DNA of 64,000 nucleotides, taken from positions 1 through 64,000 of the forward strand of contig CAZQKX010000004.1 of NCBI GenBank assembly GCA_964594065.1. Reading direction: 5' to 3'. The notes under the pieces were generated by a model. The model worked only from the letters and a program-made list of their open reading frames with translations, searched no databases and was not told where the DNA came from. This document shows, one piece after another, positions 27,256-36,082 of this stretch (position 1 is its first letter; each line of letters begins with the position of its first letter). Made by a program: the position numbers and the translations under genes. Source of the stretch: 4572-13 sp964594065 (lineage in GTDB: Bacteria > Planctomycetota > Phycisphaerae > Sedimentisphaerales > Anaerohalosphaeraceae).

Positions 27256-29019
27256 ATGAAATCAGAGAGGGTGATAATTATTACTGTTTTGTTTATGTTA
27301 TCTGCCATATCTTTTGCGGCTCCTCCGGCAGGATATAGCTGGATACCGATACCGGAATTTACGGATGAGTTTAACGGTACTGCTTTAGATACTGTTAAGT
27401 GGCGGGACTACCATCCTTACTGGAGCGGACGTGACAGTACCCATGAACCGTTCAATGTATCAGTCAGCGGAGGGGATCTTCGATTAGTCTCCTCTCTTTA
27501 TGATACTGGAAACACTACAGTCAATGCCGGCACGGTGACAGCCGCTTGCGTTTCATCCCGCAATCGAAATTGTGATCCTGGGTATTATGAAGCCCGCATC
27601 CAGGCCTCGAGTTTGTCCATGACCTCGGCATTCTGGTTTCAGGGTAATCCCACGGAGATCGACGTGATTGAAAACATCGGGGATGCCTCAAACTCGAGCA
27701 GTACCTGGATTGAAAACACCATGATGATGAATACGCATTATTATCCGGACGGCTTCAATACGCCGACCCATGTCAAAACTCCACGGCAATGGACCATGCC
27801 GACACTGGCACGCGAGGAGTATCATGTCTACGGGGTGTGGTGGAAGGATGGGAATACTATCTGGTTTTATCATAATGATGTCAAGGTGGCGGAAGCGACT
27901 CCAGGCGGCCCCTTTAATGTAAAGCAGTACATGTTCTTTGACACGGAAGTGTTTACCTGGCACGGCTGGCCGTTATATGAGAATTTAATTGATCCGACTA
28001 AAAATACGATGTACGTCGACTGGGTACGCGCCTGGGAATATGTAGAAACGCCTGTCTGCGGTTCTCCGGGCACCGTAATGGCTGCTGATATTTCCGGCCC
28101 TTCCGGACAGCCGGACTGCTATATCAACATGTATGACATGACAGCACTGGCCGACCACTGGCTTGATTGTACCCTGCCAGGCAGAGCCGGCTGTGTCGGT
28201 ACCGGTTCGTGGGATATTGAGATTAAACCCAGCAGCACCGCTGCGATCACGATTAATGGTGATTTGAGTGACTGGGCATCCGTTCAATGGCACAATGCCA
28301 ATTATGAACGCGGCAGCGGAACCGATGATCTGTCCAATGCCCAGGTCGCGTTTCTGTGGGATGGCACCGAAGAAGTCTTATACGTTGCAGCGCGCGTCGA
28401 TGATGCGGCACTGGCGTTAAGTGCAACCGCCGGCAACTGGGATGAATGGGATAGTTTTGAGATATCCTGCAAAGGAGACGGTGTCCTTTCTGATGATACC
28501 AGCTGGAAAGACAGTTTGACATTCGCCGAGGCACAGCAGTGGCGGATTGGGATTATCCCAAGCGGCGGAGCATGGCTGGGATCCCTGGTCGCGGCTCATC
28601 CCGGAACCGTTGAACAATCCGGCTCTGTCAGCGGTAATACTCTATATTATGAAGCGAAAATTAAGCAATACAGTTTTTATGATAAAAATAATACAGCTAA
28701 TTCAGTATTAGCTGATTTAGACGTCGGCGCTGAAATCTTATGCTTTGTCGACTTAATGAGCGGTAAAAACGCGCCTTCCAACGGCCCTTACTGGCATGGT
28801 CTGCCTGACGGACGCGTTCATAATGTCCCTTCAAGTTGGGCACGTCTCAGACTGGTCGATGCCGACGGCAATGATGGTGCTGTCTGCGGCGATTACGGCT
28901 ATCCGGATGCGGATATCGTTCCCGACTGCGTGGTGGACATGAAGGACTGGTACGAGATTGCCTTGAAGTGGATGGATTGCACCGAACCGACTGATGAAAA
29001 TTGTGAGATGATTCAATAA
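27256..29019 (+). CDS. GH16 galactanase with split dockerin and CBM9
   Basis: Secreted endo-hydrolase of 587 residues. The start at 27256 (MKSERV) gives a signal peptide ending SAISFAA; an upstream in-frame ATG at 27208 lies inside the previous gene. The GH16 domain (about 22-265) has YYEARIQASSLSMTSAFWFQGN and the catalytic signature EIDVIE, with Glu134 as nucleophile, Asp136 as helper and Glu139 as acid/base. This style is close to GH16 agarases, porphyranases and kappa-carrageenases; specificity is not decided. The C-terminus repeats the module of the upstream gene: first F-hand (CYINMYDMTALADHWLDC), CBM9-like domain, second F-hand (VVDMKDWYEIALKWMDC). The gap to the esterase gene is only 22 bases, so they form one operon. 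Confidence 0.93.
   Translation: MKSERVIIITVLFMLSAISFAAPPAGYSWIPIPEFTDEFNGTALDTVKWRDYHPYWSGRDSTHEPFNVSVSGGDLRLVSSLYDTGNTTVNAGTVTAACVSSRNRNCDPGYYEARIQASSLSMTSAFWFQGNPTEIDVIENIGDASNSSSTWIENTMMMNTHYYPDGFNTPTHVKTPRQWTMPTLAREEYHVYGVWWKDGNTIWFYHNDVKVAEATPGGPFNVKQYMFFDTEVFTWHGWPLYENLIDPTKNTMYVDWVRAWEYVETPVCGSPGTVMAADISGPSGQPDCYINMYDMTALADHWLDCTLPGRAGCVGTGSWDIEIKPSSTAAITINGDLSDWASVQWHNANYERGSGTDDLSNAQVAFLWDGTEEVLYVAARVDDAALALSATAGNWDEWDSFEISCKGDGVLSDDTSWKDSLTFAEAQQWRIGIIPSGGAWLGSLVAAHPGTVEQSGSVSGNTLYYEAKIKQYSFYDKNNTANSVLADLDVGAEILCFVDLMSGKNAPSNGPYWHGLPDGRVHNVPSSWARLRLVDADGNDGAVCGDYGYPDADIVPDCVVDMKDWYEIALKWMDCTEPTDENCEMIQ
28057..29019 (+). repeat. Tandem 963-bp module, copy 2
   Basis: Partner of 26271..27233; see that entry for the offset and co-linearity. 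Here the module is attached to a GH16 catalytic domain instead of an esterase/GATase. Confidence 0.85.
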
Positions 29020-29072
29020 TTGTTTTAAAATCTCTGAAAAGGTCGTATATAGAGGGCGTGTTTGCGCATATA

Positions 29073-29106
29073 GAGGTTGATTCAGGGGTGCTGTTTTTGC
29101 TATAAT
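29073..29106 (+). promoter_or_regulatory. Shared PUL promoter, copy 3 (drives the 29166-41814 operon)
   Basis: GAGGTTGATT, an 18-base spacer, then TGCTATAAT, with TTTGCGCATATA immediately upstream at 29061-29072. Box sequence and spacing match the copies at 1943 and 4402. It precedes a 12.6-kb run of six closely spaced galactan-degradation genes, so it is probably their main control point. The start codon is about 55 bases downstream. Confidence 0.78.
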
Positions 29107-29165
29107 TGCGGCATTAAGTAGTATTTTGATGTCTGCAAAATCTAAATCTAAAAGAGAGCGGTGAT

Positions 29166-30695
29166 ATGAAACACACATTTACGACGGCGGTATTGTGCGC
29201 CATAATTATTCTAAGTCTGACGCAAGCGTACAGCCATGGGGCCGAAACCCCCAATATTGTTTTTATCATGGCTGATGACCTGGGACCGGGTGATATTGCC
29301 CATTACACCAATACCTATACGAGTAATACCCCGATGGCTCCAACGCCCAATATCGATTCTCTGGCCACAGACGGCCTCTGGTTTACGGACGGCCATGCCC
29401 CCACGGCTCTTTGTGCTCCCTCCCGCTACGCAGTGATGAGCGGAAATCTGAACTACCGCAGCTATGCCCCCTGGGGAGTCTGGGGTACGTTCCAGCAAAA
29501 CGCCATCGCCTCGAATGAAGCAACCTTAGGATCCGTAACCAAAGCGGCCGGCTATACAACCGGTTTTATCGGAAAATGGCATTTGGGCAGTGACTATGCA
29601 AATGCGGCAGGCACCGGGATATACCGTGGCACGGACTCAGGCAATATTGGCAGTTCAGTGGATTTGTCCGCCATCATCGGCGGCGGTCCATCTTCAATGG
29701 GCTTCGACTACAGCCTGACGCTGCCTTGCGGTATTCAGGGTCCGATCTATCTGGCATACGAAAATGAAAGCTGGTACCCCTTGGTAACAGGATCTCAAAT
29801 TATCTATCTGGATGAAAACTCGGCCATCGACCCTGAATTCGTATCCGACAAGGGGCCGGGCATGGGGGATTCGAACTGGGATGCGCGAGAGATGGGTAAG
29901 ATTCTCTCGGCCAAGGCTGTGGATTTCATTAACAATAACGCCGGCGGTACTGATCCGTTCTTTTTGTGTTATTGGAGTCCTACGGTTCATTTGCCTCATT
30001 GCCCTCCAGTTGAATTTGATGGCGTCCCGATCGCCGGCACCACGCCCACAGATCATTTGGATATGGTCCGTGATCTGGATCAGCAGGTGGCACGGATCGT
30101 AAATGCTCTCAAGGACAATAATATCTACAACGATACCCTGATCATCTTCACCTCTGACAACGGAGGTCTTTGGATTTCAGGCTCGGTCGGTCATGACTCC
30201 AGCGGCGCATGGCGCGGCACCAAGAACTCACCGTATGAGGGCGGATCGGGTGTTCCTTTTATCGCTGTATGGCCCGGCCATATCCAGGCTGGCAGCGTCT
30301 CCAACGAACCGGTTCTGGGACTGGACATCGTAGCAACTCTGGCCGCTCTGGTGGGTACAGAAATTCCCGATGGTCAGGCCATGGACTCTCTGAATCTATT
30401 GCCCCTGCTCACCGGGCAAGGAACCTTTGTGCAACGTGACTATATCATGCAGCAGAGTGGCAGCAGCACCGAAGTGATGTTTCGTCAGGATGGGTGGAAA
30501 CTCATCATGGATACTGATTATTCAACCTCGTTCTGGACTCCCATGTCACTGTTCGACCTGGTGAACAATCCCACAGAAAATGAAAGCTACAATTTTGTCA
30601 ATGATTCCCAATACCAGAGCCTTGTGCAGGATATGAAGGACACTTACCTGGATATTCGAACCAGCGGAATAAGTACACTGCCGGAAAACATTTCG
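29166..30695 (+). repeat. Inverted paralogous copy B of sulfatase catalytic segment
   Basis: Aligns without gaps to the minus-strand segment 2749..4278. Homology stops at the Ser-Thr-Pro linker, after which this copy carries CBM6 modules and the other carries a CBM4/9-like module. Confidence 0.8.
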
Positions 30696-31778
30696 ACTCC
30701 CTACTCGGGCACTCCCGTCAGCCTGCCGGGATTGATCGAAGCCGAGGAATATGATCTCGGCGGTGAAGGCATTGCCTATCACGATACAACGGCCGGCAAT
30801 GCAGGTAATGAGTTTCGAACCGATGATGTGGACATTGAAGCACGTGACAGTGGATACAATGTTGGCTATATTGCTGATGGCGAGTGGCTGAACTACACAG
30901 TCAACGCTGCATCAGGCATCTACGATTTAACGGCTCGTGTCGCTTCCGAATATGGTGACAGTTCCTTTACTGTATATCTGGATGATACTCAGATTGCAAC
31001 GGTGAATGTGCCAGACACCACAGACTGGAGTACATTTGATGATGTGGTTGTTTCGGGTATTACGATTACCGGCGCCAATGATGTAATTCTGCGGATTGAA
31101 TTCTCCTGTCCCACCGGCGGCCAGAACCTGAACTGGATCGAATTTACACCGACGCTTTCGACGCCCTATTCGGGTACGCCCGCCAATTTGCCCGGAAAAC
31201 TCCAGGTAGAAGAATACGACCTGGGCGGGGAAGGAGTTGCCTATCATGACACCACCGCCGGTAATAACGGAAGCGACTTCCGCACCGATGATGTGGATAT
31301 TACCGCACAATACGGCGGACATGTTGTTGCCTGGGTTACTGAAGAAGAATGGCTCAAATATACCGTTGATGCCGCCGCCGGAACGTACGATATTACGGCT
31401 CGGGCTTCAACCGGTATTAATAATCGTAACCTGACACTGACTCTTGATGGCAACACTCTCGGCACCATTAATATACTAAACATGGGGTGGTCCACATTCC
31501 AGACTGTGACTTTGGCGGATGTTGTGATTCCGGCTGCAAGCTCAGGTGTGCTTGAACTGAGTTTCAATGGAGGGCTCAATGTCGACTGGATTGACTTTAC
31601 GCTTCTGAAAGGGGATGCTGATTTTAACGGTATGGTCGATAGTGATGATCTGTATATCCTGGCCTCTCAATGGCTGACCGATTGTCTTGTCGAATCACCT
31701 TGCGGTGACCTGGACTACAGCGGCAAAGTAACGCTGTCTGACTTAGCGATATTATCCGCCGGATGGATGATGCCTTAG
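29166..31778 (+). CDS. S1-family sulfatase with two CBM6 and a dockerin-like module
   Basis: First gene of the operon, 870 residues. GAGAGCGGTGAT precedes the ATG, as in its paralogue at 4278. The signal peptide ends near AYSHG. The sulfatase domain (about 27-508) has ADDLGPGD, the formylglycine site CAPSR (Cys83), GKWHLG and SDNGG. Two CBM6 domains follow (about 513-660 and 662-810), each starting TPYSGTP with IEAEEYD or LQVEEYD. The second ends WIDFTLLKGD and runs into a dockerin-like pair (DFNGMVDSDDLYILASQWL and DYSGKVTLSDLAILSAGWM). CBM6 usually binds chain ends or internal sugars of beta-glycans and, in agarases, agar. It presumably desulfates polymer or oligomers so that the GH86 and GH16 enzymes can act. 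Confidence 0.94.
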   Translation: MKHTFTTAVLCAIIILSLTQAYSHGAETPNIVFIMADDLGPGDIAHYTNTYTSNTPMAPTPNIDSLATDGLWFTDGHAPTALCAPSRYAVMSGNLNYRSYAPWGVWGTFQQNAIASNEATLGSVTKAAGYTTGFIGKWHLGSDYANAAGTGIYRGTDSGNIGSSVDLSAIIGGGPSSMGFDYSLTLPCGIQGPIYLAYENESWYPLVTGSQIIYLDENSAIDPEFVSDKGPGMGDSNWDAREMGKILSAKAVDFINNNAGGTDPFFLCYWSPTVHLPHCPPVEFDGVPIAGTTPTDHLDMVRDLDQQVARIVNALKDNNIYNDTLIIFTSDNGGLWISGSVGHDSSGAWRGTKNSPYEGGSGVPFIAVWPGHIQAGSVSNEPVLGLDIVATLAALVGTEIPDGQAMDSLNLLPLLTGQGTFVQRDYIMQQSGSSTEVMFRQDGWKLIMDTDYSTSFWTPMSLFDLVNNPTENESYNFVNDSQYQSLVQDMKDTYLDIRTSGISTLPENISTPYSGTPVSLPGLIEAEEYDLGGEGIAYHDTTAGNAGNEFRTDDVDIEARDSGYNVGYIADGEWLNYTVNAASGIYDLTARVASEYGDSSFTVYLDDTQIATVNVPDTTDWSTFDDVVVSGITITGANDVILRIEFSCPTGGQNLNWIEFTPTLSTPYSGTPANLPGKLQVEEYDLGGEGVAYHDTTAGNNGSDFRTDDVDITAQYGGHVVAWVTEEEWLKYTVDAAAGTYDITARASTGINNRNLTLTLDGNTLGTINILNMGWSTFQTVTLADVVIPAASSGVLELSFNGGLNVDWIDFTLLKGDADFNGMVDSDDLYILASQWLTDCLVESPCGDLDYSGKVTLSDLAILSAGWMMP

Positions 31779-31803
31779 AGTATTAGATTGGAAGTGGAAT
31801 AAG

Positions 31804-33588
31804 ATGCAAATGAATCTTGTAAACCGATTATCTATTTTAGCTGTCATACTGTTTAGTATAAATGTACTGGCTGATCCTCCGTCACCTCCTGCAGGAAAAG
31901 TATGGATAGCCGTCGAGAGTATGTCCGATGAGTTCAACGACAGTTTTGACGCCACTAAATGGGCCAAGAATTACTCAGGCTGGGCAGGACGAAAACCCGG
32001 TCTTTTTGTGACATCCGCAGTCACCATGGGCGATGGCAATATGAGAATTACGGCAGACCTGCTGGATAATCCATATGATGGATGGACACATGAGGGGGGG
32101 CTTGTTCGTTCTTTGAACAAAGCCTATGATACATGGAGCCCCTATTTCGAATGTCGCATGAAAGCGAACAAGACATTTATGTCTTCGACGTTCTGGTTGA
32201 TCAACCAAAGTCAAGACGAAGCGGGCTGCGACAAGAGAGTCACAGAACTGGACATTGACGAAACGGTTGGCTATAATTCTGGCGGAGCAAGCTGGATCGA
32301 CAATATGATGCGTCGCATGAACTCCAACACGCATAGTCGTAATATTCCGTCCGGTTGTGACTTTTCAACTGGTTCAGTAGGAAACAATGCCGAGCTTGGG
32401 GAGCTATCCTCAGCGAATTATCATGTCTACGGGTGTTGGTGGAAAAGTCCTACCGAGATACTCTTTTATCTTGATGGTAATTATGTAGGGACAGTCACGC
32501 CGGTGGCCCCCTTTACCATCGGTATGAATTTGCGATTTGTGGTGGAAACCTATGACTGGAATCCGCCGCCGGCCGATGGTGGTATGAATGGCACTTGGGA
32601 TGACCGAACGACCTATTACGACTGGGTACGTACTTGGGAATTAATAGATGCTCCGGATTGTGGCGGCCCGGATGCTTTATTGATCGCTGATGTCTCAGGA
32701 CCATCCAGTGTACCAGACTGTATGACAGATGAATATGATTTGGCAGCAGTCGCAGCGAACTGGCTGGCTGCGTGTGGTGACCCCGGCTATGACGATTCAG
32801 AAATTATCGATGACTGTATTATTAATATGAGGGATTTCGCTCAACTCGCACGTGAATGGCTGTGTTCGATAGTATTGATCACCGACCCTCAAATCCATGA
32901 AACATTTATTACACAAGATCCTCAGAATAGTCTTTATGTTTGCTATCACTCGACTGAAAATCCCTTACAAATGGCCATACCGGATAATGGCGGCAGCGGA
33001 TTAACCTGGGGTGGTTACTCTCAGGCTTCTGTCGATGTCTGGCAGGCAAATATCCAGTTCCAAAGCTCTCTTGAGCGTGTAACCTTGTATGCCGACAACA
33101 CGGACCATGCTTCAAGAAGCGCCAATCATCACGGTACATATATTTATACGATTTTCAATACGTCCGGCGGTACAACGCCGGAGATAGCGATGTCGCTGGA
33201 TATAGTTGACGCAAATATTGGAAATGCTCCACCGGGTCAGGAAATGCGATGGCTGCTGCGGGATGATCAGGGTCAGTGGTTCCTGTCGGATGATGTGACG
33301 GCCATTGGCACCGGAGGGGGCACATACGCCATTGATCCGGCAGCAATGAATTGGCTTCGTGTCAGTTCCGCTGCAGAGACGGATATGAATCAACTGGACG
33401 CGGATGCGAAAGTGGCGATTGATGAACCGTCTACTTTAGTGTCACAGGCGCCAGATTTGGCCGGAATCACCGGCGGAGGCATCTATATTGAACAGGGTGC
33501 TTCCGGACTTGATGAGACGGCATTTATCATCAACGATATCACCTGGCAGCCAAAGAAGCATGTACCGATTATCAGCTGTGATGAATGA
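31804..33588 (+). CDS. GH16 agarase/porphyranase-like enzyme with dockerin and novel C-terminal domain
   Basis: Secreted endo-hydrolase of 594 residues, 25 bases after the sulfatase gene. The signal peptide ends INVLADP. The GH16 domain (about 22-283) has FECRMKANKTFMSSTFWLIN, a segment typical of GH16 agarases and porphyranases. The catalytic signature is ELDIDE, with Glu148, Asp150 and Glu153. A dockerin-like pair (YDLAAVAANWL and INMRDFAQLAREWLC) sits in the middle at about 284-355 rather than at the end. The last 240 residues form a beta-rich domain with LYADNTDHASRSAN and LRDDQGQWFLSDD. I cannot name it, but it recurs at the end of the protein at 36083. Ribosome-binding GGAA lies before the ATG. 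Confidence 0.9.
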   Translation: MQMNLVNRLSILAVILFSINVLADPPSPPAGKVWIAVESMSDEFNDSFDATKWAKNYSGWAGRKPGLFVTSAVTMGDGNMRITADLLDNPYDGWTHEGGLVRSLNKAYDTWSPYFECRMKANKTFMSSTFWLINQSQDEAGCDKRVTELDIDETVGYNSGGASWIDNMMRRMNSNTHSRNIPSGCDFSTGSVGNNAELGELSSANYHVYGCWWKSPTEILFYLDGNYVGTVTPVAPFTIGMNLRFVVETYDWNPPPADGGMNGTWDDRTTYYDWVRTWELIDAPDCGGPDALLIADVSGPSSVPDCMTDEYDLAAVAANWLAACGDPGYDDSEIIDDCIINMRDFAQLAREWLCSIVLITDPQIHETFITQDPQNSLYVCYHSTENPLQMAIPDNGGSGLTWGGYSQASVDVWQANIQFQSSLERVTLYADNTDHASRSANHHGTYIYTIFNTSGGTTPEIAMSLDIVDANIGNAPPGQEMRWLLRDDQGQWFLSDDVTAIGTGGGTYAIDPAAMNWLRVSSAAETDMNQLDADAKVAIDEPSTLVSQAPDLAGITGGGIYIEQGASGLDETAFIINDITWQPKKHVPIISCDE

Positions 33589-33626
33589 ATGTTAATGATA
33601 AAAGAGAAACGGATATGAGAGCAACA

Positions 33627-33645
33627 AAAAGCATTTTGTGCTTTT
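33627..33645 (+). terminator. Intercistronic hairpin within the operon
   Basis: AAAAGCA and TGCTTTT pair around a five-base loop, with a short T-run. It sits between the GH16 and GH86 genes. It is too weak for a full stop and may act as a partial terminator or mRNA stabiliser. Confidence 0.35.
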
Positions 33646-33662
33646 GGTGAAAGAAGCTAAAT

Positions 33663-36059
33663 ATGAAAAAAATAAGGAATAAATACATAACACTGACGCT
33701 ATTTTGTGTTTTATGCTCAGTTTCAACGTCATTCGCGATTCCCGTGGAAGTAGATGTTACACGTCAACGTTCCATTAACGGGCAGCTGACTGTAAACCGC
33801 AAGAACCTGTTTAATGTTCATGCGGGCACATCTGGTTTCACATCGGCCCAGCAGCAGTATCTTTATGAAGATCTCGACGTCTATGCCGGCCGTAGCTTTG
33901 GTGTGCAATGGAAAATGAGACAGATCAGTGAGGACACAGGCCGACCGGGATACTGGGACCTGAATCAGATGAACAGTACAATTACCAGCGCATATAACAG
34001 TTGGGTGAGTGCCGGAAGTCCGCCACACGACAATACAACCGATAAGATCACTACGAGCCATACCGATACACACTATCCGTCGGCTGAAGATATTGCGGCG
34101 GCACCACCAAACGGATTTCGAACACGGGATCATGATGCAAATGCCGAATTTGTTTCAAAATATATTCAAATGTTCTATCCACGCATGACGTGGTATGAAT
34201 TTTCGAACGAAATTAATGGTCAGGCTGATGAACTGGGTACGACTTGGACGGATATCTGCACCCTGGCTAAAACCATTGCAGACCGGGTACATGCCGATAG
34301 TCTGGGAACAAAGTTTGTCGGATTTGGTGGAAAATGGCCTGCTTTTGAGGTTAATAATTTTGGCATCTGGAACCGCGATTGGGTACCGTTTATCGATATT
34401 GCAGGCGTTTCTATGGATGGCTATTCGGTGCACCTTTATTCCCGTATGGGCCCCAATGCCGAAGCCATTATGGATATGATCAACAACTATTCAAAAATCC
34501 AGATCGATGAAACCAAGCCATTAATGATTACAGAGTTCGGACATTTGCCGGACATGACCGGCACGCTGGAAGAAAAAATGTGGCAGAATATTCGAGGTCA
34601 GAATTCCTTCTTCTTCCAGTTTTTGGAACGAGGCGGGCTGATGGGACGAAGCATTCCTTTCAATACAGCTTCCAATCCAACCTGGGCCAGCGCCATGCTG
34701 GTAGAGGAACCAGTGGGAAGCGGAACTTATGTGTGGTCGGACATGATCAAGTTGTACGAATTTTGGAAGGATTTCCGGGGAGAACGCCTTGAAGTTTCAT
34801 CAGGCGATCCCGATGTGCTGGCTCATGCCTTGCAGGATGGAAGTACTGTGCGTTTTGCAATGTATAACACATTGGATTCTTCTGTTGATGTTGAACCGGA
34901 TTATTTAACCGGCGATGCAACGATCAACTCCGCCCAAATTTCCCGTTTGTATTGGGGTGGTACTTCTACAGATATAATAACTGATGCCTATTTTAATCCG
35001 GTGACGACTCCGCTGACCTTAAGTGGTTATGAAGCGGTCATTCTTACACTGAATCTCTCCGGCGTGCCCTCCGGTCAGACAGAGAATGAAAAATTGAGTT
35101 ATTTCGGTGATTCAATGATTCAGCCAATCTCAGCCAGTACACCGATCACGATTAACATGAATGGATTGGATACCTCAAAGAACATGCTGAAAGCGCGTTT
35201 GCGGCTTTCGGCCGGGAATATAACATCATGGTTTCCATCATCGATCCTGGTGAATGGAACGCCGGTAACCATGCCGACTGATCAAATGAGCAGTCCCACC
35301 GAAAATCTTAGGGCCTATGAAGTCGAGGTTCCGGTAGAAGTGCTCTCTTTGAACAATGTGATTTCGGTGACATATGCTACCGGTGGCGGACATCTGGCAG
35401 GTGCCGTGATGGATATAACCTATGGTGTTGCACCAATTCATACACCCTACTCGGGTACGCCCATTAGTCTGCCCGGAAAGTTGCAAGCCGAAGAATACGA
35501 TCTGGGTAACAATGGTGTTGCTTATTATGATACGACCGCCGGCAATAACGGGGGCGACTTCCGCAGCGATGATGTCGATATCACAGACCAATACGGTGGA
35601 TACGTTGTTGCCTGGGTTACTGAAGAAGAATGGCTCAAATATACCGTTGATGCCGCCGCCGGAACATACGATATTACAGTCCGAGCATCGACCGGTATTA
35701 CCAACCGTAACGTAACACTGACCCTTGATGGAAATGTACTCGGCAGCATCAATATTCCAAACATGGGTTGGTCCACATTTGGCGCTGCTACTCTGACGGA
35801 TGTTGTGATTCCGGCGACAAGTTCAGGCATCCTTCAGTTGACTTTCAACGGAGGCGTCAATGTTGACTGGATTGATTTCACCCTCCTGAAAGGAGATGTC
35901 GATTTCAGCGGCACTGTTGGCAGTGATGATTTGTATCTCCTGGCATCTCAGTGGCTAAGTGATTGTCTTGTAGAAGAGGCTTGTGCCGACCTGGATTACA
36001 GCGGCAAAGTCGATTACTCTGACTTCACGATTCTGTCAGGCGGATGGATGATGCCGTAG
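33663..36059 (+). CDS. GH86 beta-agarase/porphyranase with CBM6 and dockerin-like module
   Basis: Secreted endo-enzyme of 798 residues. The signal peptide ends STSFAIP. The catalytic region (about 24-585) begins RQRSINGQ and LFNVHAG, with AGRSFGVQW. The candidate acid/base is the Glu of WYEFSNEIN (about residue 180), and the candidate nucleophile is the Glu of ITEFGHLP (about residue 290). HLYSRMG follows the barrel pattern. A beta-sandwich completes the GH86 core. A CBM6 (about 592-742) starts TPYSGTP and ends WIDFTLLKGD, followed by dockerin hands DFSGTVGSDDLYLLASQWL and DYSGKVDYSDFTILSGGWM. It resembles the truncated protein at the left window edge in layout of the catalytic part. Agarose versus porphyran specificity is undecided. 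Confidence 0.8.
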   Translation: MKKIRNKYITLTLFCVLCSVSTSFAIPVEVDVTRQRSINGQLTVNRKNLFNVHAGTSGFTSAQQQYLYEDLDVYAGRSFGVQWKMRQISEDTGRPGYWDLNQMNSTITSAYNSWVSAGSPPHDNTTDKITTSHTDTHYPSAEDIAAAPPNGFRTRDHDANAEFVSKYIQMFYPRMTWYEFSNEINGQADELGTTWTDICTLAKTIADRVHADSLGTKFVGFGGKWPAFEVNNFGIWNRDWVPFIDIAGVSMDGYSVHLYSRMGPNAEAIMDMINNYSKIQIDETKPLMITEFGHLPDMTGTLEEKMWQNIRGQNSFFFQFLERGGLMGRSIPFNTASNPTWASAMLVEEPVGSGTYVWSDMIKLYEFWKDFRGERLEVSSGDPDVLAHALQDGSTVRFAMYNTLDSSVDVEPDYLTGDATINSAQISRLYWGGTSTDIITDAYFNPVTTPLTLSGYEAVILTLNLSGVPSGQTENEKLSYFGDSMIQPISASTPITINMNGLDTSKNMLKARLRLSAGNITSWFPSSILVNGTPVTMPTDQMSSPTENLRAYEVEVPVEVLSLNNVISVTYATGGGHLAGAVMDITYGVAPIHTPYSGTPISLPGKLQAEEYDLGNNGVAYYDTTAGNNGGDFRSDDVDITDQYGGYVVAWVTEEEWLKYTVDAAAGTYDITVRASTGITNRNVTLTLDGNVLGSINIPNMGWSTFGAATLTDVVIPATSSGILQLTFNGGVNVDWIDFTLLKGDVDFSGTVGSDDLYLLASQWLSDCLVEEACADLDYSGKVDYSDFTILSGGWMMP

Positions 36060-36082
36060 AGATGATTTAAATGGGAGGGATT

